From assembly GCA_016713925.1 (NCBI GenBank), contig JADJOH010000007.1, forward strand, positions 124,001 to 188,000: a DNA stretch of 64,000 bases. The letters run 5' to 3'. A model generated the notes under the pieces. That model did not search any database and had not been told where the DNA came from. It was given only the letters and a program-made list of their open reading frames with translations. Below, piece by piece: positions 44,801 through 53,104 of the stretch. The DNA is from Bacteroidota bacterium. Lineage in GTDB: Bacteria; Bacteroidota; Bacteroidia; AKYH767-A; OLB10. How positions within the stretch are numbered: position 1 is the first letter of the stretch; each line of letters begins with the position of its first letter. The position numbers and the translations under genes were made by a program.

Positions 44801-47016
44801 AGGCAGCAGGAATGTTACCCAATGATATCATCGATTCCATCTATCTTCGGTTTTATACCAGAGGAAGTACGGCGGCGTATCAGAACTTCAGCATTTCCTA
44901 TATGCAACTCCCCGGAATTCAGGATCAATTTGTCACCAATGATCCTTTATTGGGAGTGACGACCGTGTATTCTAATCCCGCATTGATTATTGGAACTCCT
45001 ACCAATGGAGTTTATACCGCCTTCTCTGCCAGTTCAGGAGTATTAAAACTTCCTGCCACCAATATGCGTTGGGACGGAGTGAGCAATTTGCTCCTGCAAA
45101 TCTGTTATGACATGACAGCAGGTACGCCCGGAGGAAATGATTTCATGTATTTGTCCAGTACTGCACCCCGAAAATCATGTATCTGGTTAGGGTCAACAAC
45201 TATCGGTACCGCTGGGTGTGCACTTACCTCACTCTCTCCCGGTTTGTTATCGAATTTCGGTCAGGTGCCATCCACCTTGCGACCCAATATCGGTTTCAGA
45301 TTCCGCAGACCACAGAATTTTATGAATGGACTTGTAGGCAGCGATTTGAACAATAATGCCGGAAGTAAATTCTGGTCCAGCTTTGCTAACCTGACTATAT
45401 CCGGAAATATGAACAATACTTCACAGGTATATGCGGATACATCGGTTATTACGCTGAACGGTCTTTACAACAATAACGGATCGACCGACTTTAGTTATAC
45501 TCCGTTATTGTCAAATCGCAAGACCATTATGAATTTCAATGGACTCGATTGGAACAACAATGGCCTGTTTACGGCAGGCAATAGTCTGGTGAATTTTTCA
45601 GGTGCCTTATTACAGAATCTTGGTGGCTCGAATGTCACTACTTTTCATGAGTTGAAAATAAATAAATCAGCCGCTGCACAAACAGTCACTATGTTGAGAA
45701 ATGTGGTGGTGGATGATACATTATCACTGACGCAGGGTCAATTAAGGATGAATCTGAATTCCATCACGCTCAATAATGGTGCGGCAGTTACAACAGGCGG
45801 TTTGCTAACACCTGTTGGACCGATCACGCGAACAAATGGTTTTATCATCAGTGAAAATGCGAATGCATTGGTGAACTGGAACAATATTGACGCTACGCAA
45901 GGTTACCGGGTAGTGCCCTTCGGAAGCGAAGCTATTGCTGCTCCGGTATATGTGCCGTTTAGTTTCCAGTTAAAAGGTGGAGATATTGGAGATGTAAGTA
46001 TTTCAACATATAAAGCACCCGCTAACCTGCCTCTTCCTCCCGGTGTGACGCATCTCAATTCAACTACCGCTGTCGTCAATAATGCCGCTGCCACTGTTGA
46101 TCGTTTCTGGATGTTATCGAAGTCAGGGCCCAATCCACTTACCGATCTGGTGTTCCGGTTTACTCCTGCAGAGCGAGTGGTGGGTATGAATACAATTATT
46201 CCTGCCAGCAGAGGCTCCGCTCAACCCTGGAGACAGCAATTGCTGAATGGAGCGTGGATTCGCTTAACAACCCCTTATACTTCACTCACCTATTTGCAAA
46301 ATTATGGGCAAGCCCCGGGTCCATCTGATTCTGTTCGTGTGATTAACTGGGATTGGCCCAACCTTCCTCCTCAGGCAGCGCAAGCATTCCCTCCATTGTT
46401 TGCTACACCCGGCGGACCAATAGGCAATTCACATCCCTGGGCGATCAGCATTAATAATAATCCACTGCCGGTAGATTTGCTTCACTTTGATGCGGAAGCA
46501 ATTGAATCAGATGTGAGAATTTATTGGAGCACAGCCTCGGAAGAAAATAGTGATTTCTTTACAGTTGAGCGTACCTTGAATTTTGAAGATCATACGGTCA
46601 TCGCTACTGTGCCTTCTGCGGGAAATAGTTCTAATCTGCTGAACTATGAAACTTTTGACAAAGATCCTGCAGATGGAATCAACTATTACCGCTTATTACA
46701 AACGGACAGAGATGGCTCTGTGAATGTCATTTCTGACTATATCCCCGTTCGTTTTGGAAAGTCGTTGAAGTTTGAAATCCTCAATTTGCTTCATGATCCT
46801 TATTCAATTTTGGTATATAATTATGATTCAAGAGAAGCGCTGCAGATGTTGATTTTTGATATGACTGGAAGGCTATTGCAAGATCGAGGAAATATTACAT
46901 CTCAAAGTGGCTTAAATATGCTTGAACTGGATCTCTCCGGATTGTCTTCCGGTATATATACCATTCAACTAAGAAATTCTGTCGCGGCACAAAGCTATCG
47001 ATTTATGAAACCTTAA
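41875..47016 (+). CDS. Very large secreted protein with alternating Ig-like and GEVED domains and T9SS type A sorting domain
   Basis: This 1713-residue protein has a signal peptide (MKPHFLPITEKLRVVLVLVL...TASFAQ). Three similar Ig-like units lie near residues 225-310, 498-575 and 747-825, each with a 'FQW/WQWQSG...GPWTNI.GAT' strand and 'TWYQCQI.C' end. Two GEVED domains lie between them (WGETEDYNINI near 480; GSGETEDYLITI near 731). The middle part (about 840-1550) has no repeat that I recognise and is rich in Asn, Ser and Thr. The last 80 residues (NLLHDPYSILVYNYDSREAL, GLSSGIYTIQLRNSV) are a T9SS type A domain. It is probably a surface or extracellular adhesion protein. Confidence 0.9.
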   Translation: MKPHFLPITEKLRVVLVLVLALLCNTASFAQINVNVPGGGAGPAPGAAFNYRPLGTFWGYDRGQIQLTAPELTAAGVPNGIIISRVAFFLTSFNSPTPNTPVRVLLKEVAGPAGLTPSTYAAASAPATLCFNGTVSSATFLPNTWVTIFLTSPFYFNGGGTHLEVIVETNFGGGGGEAFNGKIFTRSTTAGNYFQYWGADNTPPAGNGFVANTRPDVQLYYNVATPCAGVPGGVTAVPSAPSVCASTPYTVSLSGLYPPYNSGYTFQWLSSTVSAAGPFTPIVGATQAIYASPGQIATTWYQCQIRCNMGPIVTSTVAQVSMNLPTGCYCNSNATSSVDTDIGQVVFGAMTNPAAPGTTTNNPTSFNIYTNFTSTVPVQNYTQGLTYPITLRQITSGNFFFAAYFNVFIDYNQDGVFNPVTERVFSGGPTGPTSATPVTTFVTGNITIPFSSLTGVTRMRIVLREGGNNTNLPCGTYTWGETEDYNINIVPGVPCGLTNAGIATTSLPNVCPLQAFTLGINNTVTLGSGMTWQWQSGPAAGGPWTNIAGATTYPFSTTQAATTWYRCQITCGATTLFTTPVQVILNTATHCYCVPVHIPNCNNMWTSNVTFNTLNNSTGCTSNTTLAYNVYPAVGATTTTVTQNQTYNLSVTTSGIISAIISVWIDYNFNGVYEPTEWQQLAINNPPGSTATVPITIPGTSGTGLTGMRIRSRFVGNINTSTSACLTFGSGETEDYLITINPFTPPACAGTPGPFSTFTSATTACSGTQINLSLNPLAGTVFGGLTYQWQSGPSALGPWTNIVGATNKTYSFNITASEWFRCVVVCTNSGITTNASPVSITVQPATWLGFTDDWNDATNWCGRVPTLSDDSQISLIASGRPAASYYFPVVGIGDTMRSRNITIAATDSITVLTDTTVIMNIAQSINNNGRFAIVSTKSDSITFGTSATTSALIQAFRGGSTPDNIVQVIYTVSEMQAAGMLPNDIIDSIYLRFYTRGSTAAYQNFSISYMQLPGIQDQFVTNDPLLGVTTVYSNPALIIGTPTNGVYTAFSASSGVLKLPATNMRWDGVSNLLLQICYDMTAGTPGGNDFMYLSSTAPRKSCIWLGSTTIGTAGCALTSLSPGLLSNFGQVPSTLRPNIGFRFRRPQNFMNGLVGSDLNNNAGSKFWSSFANLTISGNMNNTSQVYADTSVITLNGLYNNNGSTDFSYTPLLSNRKTIMNFNGLDWNNNGLFTAGNSLVNFSGALLQNLGGSNVTTFHELKINKSAAAQTVTMLRNVVVDDTLSLTQGQLRMNLNSITLNNGAAVTTGGLLTPVGPITRTNGFIISENANALVNWNNIDATQGYRVVPFGSEAIAAPVYVPFSFQLKGGDIGDVSISTYKAPANLPLPPGVTHLNSTTAVVNNAAATVDRFWMLSKSGPNPLTDLVFRFTPAERVVGMNTIIPASRGSAQPWRQQLLNGAWIRLTTPYTSLTYLQNYGQAPGPSDSVRVINWDWPNLPPQAAQAFPPLFATPGGPIGNSHPWAISINNNPLPVDLLHFDAEAIESDVRIYWSTASEENSDFFTVERTLNFEDHTVIATVPSAGNSSNLLNYETFDKDPADGINYYRLLQTDRDGSVNVISDYIPVRFGKSLKFEILNLLHDPYSILVYNYDSREALQMLIFDMTGRLLQDRGNITSQSGLNMLELDLSGLSSGIYTIQLRNSVAAQSYRFMKP

Positions 47017-47032
47017 AGGCGTTGATAATGAG

Positions 47033-47064
47033 CAGCCTCCGAAGTGATATCGGGGGCTGTTTGA
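47033..47064 (+). terminator. Probable terminator after the GEVED protein gene
   Basis: CAGCCTCCGA (47033-47042) pairs with TCGGGGGCTG (47050-47059) through one G-T pair, with a 7-nt loop and a TTTGATTTTAT tail. Confidence 0.65.
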
Positions 47065-47095
47065 TTTTATGCTTTCGAGATGGTTGGTTTCTATT

Positions 47096-47103
47096 TACAT
47101 TTG
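47096..47103 (+). promoter_or_regulatory. -7 promoter box for the reprolysin-like protease gene
   Basis: TACATTTG matches TAnnTTTG exactly and lies 26 nt before the ATG at 47130, after the terminator, so the protease gene has its own transcription start. Confidence 0.45.
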
Positions 47104-47129
47104 TTCAATAAAATCACCCTAAAATTCCA

Positions 47130-49382
47130 ATGAAAAAATTATTGAACCTGTTGGCGATCCTGACGATTGCTTGTCCTCTTATGGGTAAAACCCCGCTTTT
47201 CTGGAAGGATATCTCTAAAGAAAATATCGCACTTCAGGGAAAAGCCGCTATCCAAACCACAACTTCACGATTGATGGAGGTAGATCTGAATTCCTTAGCC
47301 ACGCTACTGTTGTCTGCACCTTTTGAAGGGTCTCCAGGTACTCCCTTATTGCTCGAAATACCAATGCCAGATGGAAACACCTCGCATTTCAGAATAGTGG
47401 AGACTCCAGTAATTCCATCTGCATTAAAACAAAAGTATCCGGGAATAAATACCTGGGCAGGACAAGGAGTTGAAAACCCTTCAGCTACTATTCATCTTGA
47501 TATTACCCGCTGGGGATTTCATGCGATGATCCTTTCGCCGGATGGAGATGTTTACATTGACCCTTTCAATCAACAAACAAAATCAATTTATCAGGTGTAC
47601 TTTAAATCTGCTGCCGTGAATAAAGCTTCGCGTTCTGTTTGTGGTTTTAATTCGGAAGATTCCGGGAATGTAATTGCCGCCCAAAATATACGGCGAGATG
47701 TGCAGCAGAATGGTGGAGGTTTGACTGTGTTAAGAAGTGAAGGATCTACATTAAGAAGGTACGAAGCAGCCATTGCCTGCACCGGTGAATATGCAGGTTA
47801 TCATGGTGGTACTGTTCCCGGTGCTCTTTCTGCAATCGTGACCACACTGAATAGAGTGACCGGAGTTTATGAGAAGGAACTGGCGGTGCGTTTAGTATTG
47901 GTTCCTAACAATGACACATTGATTTTCCTCAATTCTCAGACCGATCCTTACACAAATAATAATGGCGGAACAATGCTTGGACAAAATCAGGCTACGGTTG
48001 CCGGAAGAATCGGCAATTCAAACTATGATATAGGACATGTGTTTAGTACCGGTGGAGGAGGAATAGCCGGTTTAGGTGTTATCTGTAACCCTTTACAAAA
48101 AGCAAGAGGTGTAACCGGCTCTATGGCACCTATTGGAGATCCGTTCGACATTGATTATGTAGCCCACGAGATGGGACATCAGTTTGGAGGAAACCATACC
48201 TTTAACGGAACTACCGGTGCATGCACAGGCAATGGGAATTCAGCTACAGCATTCGAGCCCGGAAGCGGAACAACGATAATGGCCTATGCCGGAATTTGTT
48301 TGCCTCAGAATATTCAGGCGAACAGTGATGCTTATTTTCATACGGCTAATTTTGATGAGATCATTGATTATATTACGCTTTCTACGGGAGCTACATGTGC
48401 ACTTTCAACACCAACAGGAAATACTCCTCCTGTCATTAACTCTGTAGGTACAGATCATGTTATTCCTTATCAAACACCGTTTGTTTTGGAAGGCGCTGCT
48501 ACAGATCCGGATGGCGATACAGTCACCTATTGCTGGGAACAGTACGATATCGGAAACGCCGGTGCTCCAACTAATCCGACAGGAAATGCTCCATTGTTTC
48601 GTTCGTTTAATCCCACAACAAATCCGAAGCGTTATTTCCCGAAATTATCTGCTATAGTTGCCAATTCCGCTTCCATCGGTGAATTGCTTCCTACTTACGC
48701 CCGCAATATGAAATTTCGTTTGACTGCACGTGATGGGAGAGTGAACGGGGGTGGGGTAACTTATGAAGAAGTATTGGTGAATCTGCAGGTGATCAATACA
48801 GGCGCTCCCTTCCTTGTCACATCTCCAAATACTTCTATCACTTGGGTAGCAGGAACTCAGGAAAATATTACCTGGAATGTTGTAGGAACTGATATAGCCC
48901 CGATCAATAGCCCTAACGTGGATATTTTTCTCTCCCTGGACGGAGGCTTTACTTATCCCATAACATTGGCTACCGCTGTTCCTAATTCAGGAGTAGCGAC
49001 AGTGACTGTACCCGCTGTTTCAACCACTCAGGCACGGGTCATGGTTAAAGGAGCTGCCAATGTTTTCTTTGATATCTCTAATGTTAATTTCACCATCACG
49101 AATCCGCAAGGTGTTTTTGAAAATGCATCTCTTGATGCAATCCGCTTGTTTCCGAATCCTTCCGGTAATTTTACTTATTTCAGCATGGCCGGAAAATACA
49201 GAGGAGACGTATCGCTGAATATTTTTGATGCTAAAGGAAAGTTAGTTTACACGCAGAATTTGGTTAAGGCCGGTGATGGCCTGCTTTATCAGCTGGACTT
49301 ATCCTCCTTTAGCGCCGGAGTGTATACTGTCGGAGCGGCTTCGGCTATGGGTAATAGTTATGAAAAGTTGGTGATAGAGTAG
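47130..49382 (+). CDS. Reprolysin-like (M12B) zinc metallopeptidase with T9SS type A sorting domain
   Basis: This 750-residue protein has a signal peptide (MKKLLNLLAILTIACPLMG). A pro-region covers about 25-200. The catalytic domain carries HEMGHQFGGNH with H346, E347, H350 and H356, the HExxHxxGxxH zinc motif of metzincins, followed by the Met-turn region TTIMAYAGIC. A cadherin-like unit (PPVINSVGTDHVIPYQTPFVLEGAATDPDGD, key parts PFVLEGAATDPDGD) and a further beta domain (VTSPNTSITWVAGTQENITW) follow. The end (AIRLFPNPSGNFTYFSM, FSAGVYTVGAAS) is a T9SS type A domain. It is a secreted protease, likely for nutrient release. No inhibitor gene lies nearby. Confidence 0.92.
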   Translation: MKKLLNLLAILTIACPLMGKTPLFWKDISKENIALQGKAAIQTTTSRLMEVDLNSLATLLLSAPFEGSPGTPLLLEIPMPDGNTSHFRIVETPVIPSALKQKYPGINTWAGQGVENPSATIHLDITRWGFHAMILSPDGDVYIDPFNQQTKSIYQVYFKSAAVNKASRSVCGFNSEDSGNVIAAQNIRRDVQQNGGGLTVLRSEGSTLRRYEAAIACTGEYAGYHGGTVPGALSAIVTTLNRVTGVYEKELAVRLVLVPNNDTLIFLNSQTDPYTNNNGGTMLGQNQATVAGRIGNSNYDIGHVFSTGGGGIAGLGVICNPLQKARGVTGSMAPIGDPFDIDYVAHEMGHQFGGNHTFNGTTGACTGNGNSATAFEPGSGTTIMAYAGICLPQNIQANSDAYFHTANFDEIIDYITLSTGATCALSTPTGNTPPVINSVGTDHVIPYQTPFVLEGAATDPDGDTVTYCWEQYDIGNAGAPTNPTGNAPLFRSFNPTTNPKRYFPKLSAIVANSASIGELLPTYARNMKFRLTARDGRVNGGGVTYEEVLVNLQVINTGAPFLVTSPNTSITWVAGTQENITWNVVGTDIAPINSPNVDIFLSLDGGFTYPITLATAVPNSGVATVTVPAVSTTQARVMVKGAANVFFDISNVNFTITNPQGVFENASLDAIRLFPNPSGNFTYFSMAGKYRGDVSLNIFDAKGKLVYTQNLVKAGDGLLYQLDLSSFSAGVYTVGAASAMGNSYEKLVIE

Positions 49383-49465
49383 GCTGCTTCAGAGGATTTA
49401 GTCTGGAAAAAATGTCGCCGAGATTGGAGATCAGGCAAGGTGCAAATAATGTTATAAGAATTGGC

Positions 49466-49500
49466 AAAGGGATGAACCTTAGAAGTCATCCCTTTGTTTT
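49466..49500 (+). terminator. Rho-independent terminator after the protease gene
   Basis: A perfect 10-bp stem (AAAGGGATGA at 49466-49475, TCATCCCTTT at 49486-49495) with a 10-nt loop is followed by GTTTTTATT. Confidence 0.8.
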
Positions 49501-49591
49501 TATTAACTTCATTGCAGAGTCCGGAAATGTGCATTATTGCTGTAATTTCTATTTTTTAATGGCACGAGACATCGCAATCCGCCGTATTTCT

Positions 49592-49599
49592 TAAATTTG
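49592..49599 (+). promoter_or_regulatory. -7 promoter box for the penicillin acylase family gene
   Basis: TAAATTTG matches TAnnTTTG exactly and ends 8 nt before the ATG at 49608. Confidence 0.45.
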
Positions 49600-49607
49600 T
49601 AACATCA

Positions 49608-52055
49608 ATGAAAATTATCCGTCGACTTCTTTATTTACTAATTGTATTTGTCCTTACAGGTATTGTAGTCGTTTTGATTTATCTTTCTTCTCAGAAGCCA
49701 CATTACGATGGCAGTATGGAGCTTGATGGTCTAAACAATACCGTAGAGGTTATTTACGATTTCTACGGTATTCCTCATATATACGCCACAAATGAGGAAG
49801 ATGCTTATTTTGCCTTGGGTTATATACATGCTCAGGACAGGCTTTTTCAAATGGAAATGACCAGAAGAGTAGCCTCCGGTCGTTTGGCTGAAATTTTAGG
49901 AAAGGATTTTATAAAAGTGGATGCGTTTTTTAAAACACTTGGGTTGGCAGAACATGCAGAAGCCGCCAGTAAGATCTACCTCACAGGGGATACAGAAAAC
50001 TATCAAAAGGCAGCAAAATCTTATCTCAAGGGAATCAATGTCTTCATTAAAGAAGGAATTACTCCCGTCGAGTTCGTGATGCTGGGAATCGATAAAGAAG
50101 AGTATACAATAAAAGATTTATACCTCTCGTCGGAGTTTATGGCTTTTAATTTCGCAATGGGTTTCCGAACAGACCCCCTCATGAGTTTTATCCGGAAGAA
50201 TCTGGGGAAAACATATTATGCGGATATCTTCACTTCCTATAGAACAGGTACAGAAAGGATGCCCGTCCATGATGATTCTTCTTATTTTGAACCGGAGGCA
50301 ACAGCTCAGGTTAAATCTTTTATGACCACACCGGGCGCAGTGGCAGAAGTGTTAAATAAAATCCCGGTTCCACCTATTACAGGTAGCAATGGATGGTTAT
50401 TGTCTCCTTCACGCTCGGCAAGTGGAAAAGTATTATTCGGTAATGATACGCATATTGGTTTTGGCCAACCTGCAGTTTGGTATGAAGCACATATGGAATA
50501 TCCCGGCTTTAGTTTCTATGGTAACTATCTCGCGGGATTACCTTTTGCCGCCATCGGACATACAAAGGAAAAAACATGGGGTTTGACCATGTTGGAAAAT
50601 GATGATCTCGACTTTTATCAGGAAAGAGTGAAACCGGGAGATTCAACACTTTACTGGGCGAATGGAAAATGGAACAAATTCTCGGAAGTGAAGAAGGTGA
50701 TCAAAGTGAAAGGAGAAGAGGAGGTGGTACTAACGGTGATGGAAAGCCGTCACGGACCGGTGGTGAGTGAAGTGATGCCGGAATGGAAGCAGGTAACAGG
50801 TGATGCTGTGGCGATGTACTGGACACATCTGAAGTTTTCAAACAACTTATTACAGGTGACCTACCAACTCAATCACGCGAATGATATCGATGAGTTTAGA
50901 GATGCAGTATCTCAGATAATATCTCCCGGTTTAAATGTCATGTATGGCGATAAGGCAGGGAATATTGCCTGGTGGGCTGCAGGGAAACTGATGAAGCGTG
51001 CAAAAGGAGTTGATCCTGTTGTGTTGATAGATGGGAGTGATTTTAAACTGGATCCACCGGGCTTTTATGATTTTAAAGATAACCCTCAATTGGAAAATCC
51101 TTCTTCGGGATTTTTATACAGCGCCAATAATCAGCCGGACTCGATGAGTGGAGTTGGCTTTTATCCCGGTTATTATGTTCCGGAAGACAGGGCGATTAGA
51201 ATAAAAGAATTGTTTGACGAGAAGGAGAAATACAGTAGTAGTGATTTGCAGCGAATAAGTAATGATGTCCTTTCTCCGGTAACTCCGGTTATTGCTCGGG
51301 CTATTCTCGAGGCGATCAGGGTAGATGTAAAGCAGAAATCACCTGCACACGCCAATGCAGCGAATTTGCTTTCCACCTGGGATGGGAATCACCTCCTGAG
51401 AAATCGCGCACCGGTAGTCTATTATAAATTGCTGTATCATATCCTCCGTCTTTCCATGCAGGATGAATTGGGTGAGGAAAATTTTAAAGTGTATTTATCC
51501 ACCCATGTGATGAAAAATTCTGTACTCCCCTTTATTCAAAATGATTCTTCGGTGTGGTGGAATGATGTGAATTCCCGAGATGTAGTGGAATCGAGAAATA
51601 TGATTCTGGAAAAAGCTTTTGATCAGACTATCACTGAATTGAAAGAGCAGCTGGGGAGCAATCAGGATATGTGGGATTGGGGACGGGTGCATGTGCTGGA
51701 GCATAAGCATCCCATTGGTATGAAGAAGCCTTTTGATGTCTTTTTTAATGTTGGACCTTATCCCGTAGCAGGCGGACCGGAAGTGATCAATCAAATGGGA
51801 TTTGATCTGAACGGTGAGGGTGTTTATCGTGTCAAATACGGTCCGGCAATGCGCATTGTGATGGATATGGCTGACCCCGAAAATTCAAGAAGCATCTTAC
51901 CTACCGGTCAGTCGGGGAATGTGATGAGCCGCTATTATTACGATCAGGCCATGATGTACAATACGGGGAAATTCAGACGGCAAAAGATGAACAGACCTTT
52001 GATAGAATCGAATCGTTCCGGATATCTGACACTCTTTCCGTTGAAGAAAAAATAA
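49608..52055 (+). CDS. Penicillin acylase family N-terminal nucleophile hydrolase
   Basis: This 815-residue protein has an N-terminal membrane helix or uncleaved signal (LLYLLIVFVLTGIVVVLIYL). The alpha region is typical: VIYDFYGIPHIYATNEEDAYFALGYIHAQDRLFQMEMTRRVASGRLAEILG (key parts GIPHIYA, GYIHAQDRLFQMEM, SGRLAEI). The autocatalytic site is GSNGWLL, with Ser260 the expected new N-terminal nucleophile of the beta chain, then GNDTHIGFGQPAVWYEAH. Further family signatures are ERVKPGDSTLYW, ESRHGPVVSE and YSANNQPDS. Family members cleave amide bonds such as penicillins, cephalosporin side chains, or N-acyl-homoserine lactones. The natural substrate here is unknown. Confidence 0.93.
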   Translation: MKIIRRLLYLLIVFVLTGIVVVLIYLSSQKPHYDGSMELDGLNNTVEVIYDFYGIPHIYATNEEDAYFALGYIHAQDRLFQMEMTRRVASGRLAEILGKDFIKVDAFFKTLGLAEHAEAASKIYLTGDTENYQKAAKSYLKGINVFIKEGITPVEFVMLGIDKEEYTIKDLYLSSEFMAFNFAMGFRTDPLMSFIRKNLGKTYYADIFTSYRTGTERMPVHDDSSYFEPEATAQVKSFMTTPGAVAEVLNKIPVPPITGSNGWLLSPSRSASGKVLFGNDTHIGFGQPAVWYEAHMEYPGFSFYGNYLAGLPFAAIGHTKEKTWGLTMLENDDLDFYQERVKPGDSTLYWANGKWNKFSEVKKVIKVKGEEEVVLTVMESRHGPVVSEVMPEWKQVTGDAVAMYWTHLKFSNNLLQVTYQLNHANDIDEFRDAVSQIISPGLNVMYGDKAGNIAWWAAGKLMKRAKGVDPVVLIDGSDFKLDPPGFYDFKDNPQLENPSSGFLYSANNQPDSMSGVGFYPGYYVPEDRAIRIKELFDEKEKYSSSDLQRISNDVLSPVTPVIARAILEAIRVDVKQKSPAHANAANLLSTWDGNHLLRNRAPVVYYKLLYHILRLSMQDELGEENFKVYLSTHVMKNSVLPFIQNDSSVWWNDVNSRDVVESRNMILEKAFDQTITELKEQLGSNQDMWDWGRVHVLEHKHPIGMKKPFDVFFNVGPYPVAGGPEVINQMGFDLNGEGVYRVKYGPAMRIVMDMADPENSRSILPTGQSGNVMSRYYYDQAMMYNTGKFRRQKMNRPLIESNRSGYLTLFPLKKK

Positions 52056-52098
52056 ACTTTTTTAAAAGTTCGGGGTCCGGAGAAGACAATCGAAGAAC

Positions 52099-53052
52099 TT
52101 AAGCCTTTAACACCTCCAGCATTTTAAAAGCAAGTGTTTGTGCAATTTTTATATTTGATTCATGTGTCCATCCGGCAATATGCGGGGAGAGCACCACATT
52201 TTCTGATTGAATGAGATAGTGAAAGGCTTCCGGCAATTGGTTGGGGTCAATATGTTCGAAGCTGAGCGCTTCGTATTCCAATACATCTAAAGCTGCCCCT
52301 GTAATCTTCCCCGATTTTAACCCTTTCACCAATGCAGTCGTGTCAATATTCTTCCCGCGTGCGGTATTGATGAGGTAGATATTCTTTCGGAATTTTTTAA
52401 TCCATGAGTCATTGACCAAATATTTAGTTTCATCGGTCAGCGGAACATGTAAGCTGATGATATCACTCTCGATAAAGATTTGTTCTTCCGGGCTTTGTTT
52501 TACAAAGGGATATTGTTCTGCATCTATTTTAATATACGGATCATACGCCAGAATGGTCATTCCGAATCCCTGCAACCGTTGTGCGAAAGCAGCACCCATA
52601 TTTCCGAAACCAATGATTCCAATCGTTTTTCCACGTAACTCTGTACCTCTGTTTTCTTCCCTTCTCCAAATACCCTTCCTGACCTCTGCATCTGCCCTTA
52701 GCAAATGGTTCATACCCATCAACAACATTCCCAGAGCATGTTCGGCCACCGCATCACGATTACCTTCCGGTGCATTCAGGCAGTGTATGCCGGCTTTGGC
52801 TGCAGCTCTGACATCAATATTTTCCATGCCGGCTCCGGCGCGACCTATGCACTTTAACTGGGTTGCATGTGAAATAAAATTTTCGTCAATGCGAAAGCGA
52901 CTTCGTATAGCGATACCGTTATACTTCCCGATTTCATCCAGTACCTTTTCTTTGGACCAGCTAAAGCCTTCCACAGTGGTTACGCCGCCTGCTTCCAGCT
53001 CCTGTTGAAATGCAGGGTGCATGGAGTCAATGAGCAGTACAGTTGGGTTCAT
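52099..53052 (-). CDS. D-2-hydroxyacid dehydrogenase (phosphoglycerate dehydrogenase-like)
   Basis: This 317-residue protein has the NAD-binding motif GKTIGIIGFGNMGAAFAQRL and a second-domain acidic residue in ILAYDPY. The catalytic residues are placed as in the family: Arg in INTARGKNIDT, Glu in ALDVLEYEALSF, and His in LSPHIAGWTHES. It oxidises or reduces a D-2-hydroxy acid with NAD(H). 3-phosphoglycerate, for serine biosynthesis, is one candidate, but the protein lacks the C-terminal ACT domain of regulated SerA forms. It lies 52 bp downstream of mgtE and is probably on the same transcript under the M-box. Confidence 0.92.
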   Translation of the reverse strand: MNPTVLLIDSMHPAFQQELEAGGVTTVEGFSWSKEKVLDEIGKYNGIAIRSRFRIDENFISHATQLKCIGRAGAGMENIDVRAAAKAGIHCLNAPEGNRDAVAEHALGMLLMGMNHLLRADAEVRKGIWRREENRGTELRGKTIGIIGFGNMGAAFAQRLQGFGMTILAYDPYIKIDAEQYPFVKQSPEEQIFIESDIISLHVPLTDETKYLVNDSWIKKFRKNIYLINTARGKNIDTTALVKGLKSGKITGAALDVLEYEALSFEHIDPNQLPEAFHYLIQSENVVLSPHIAGWTHESNIKIAQTLAFKMLEVLKA

Positions 53053-53104
53053 GTTTCTGATGGGTTGAAGGAAGAGGGTATGGATAAGCGCTCATGTGGT
53101 AGTT

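Noticed and set aside
52056..52098. Bidirectional terminator between the acylase and dehydrogenase genes
   Set aside because: The AACTTTT...AAAAGTT palindrome is only 7 bp with a 2-nt loop and no GC pairs beyond one, so it is too weak to call.
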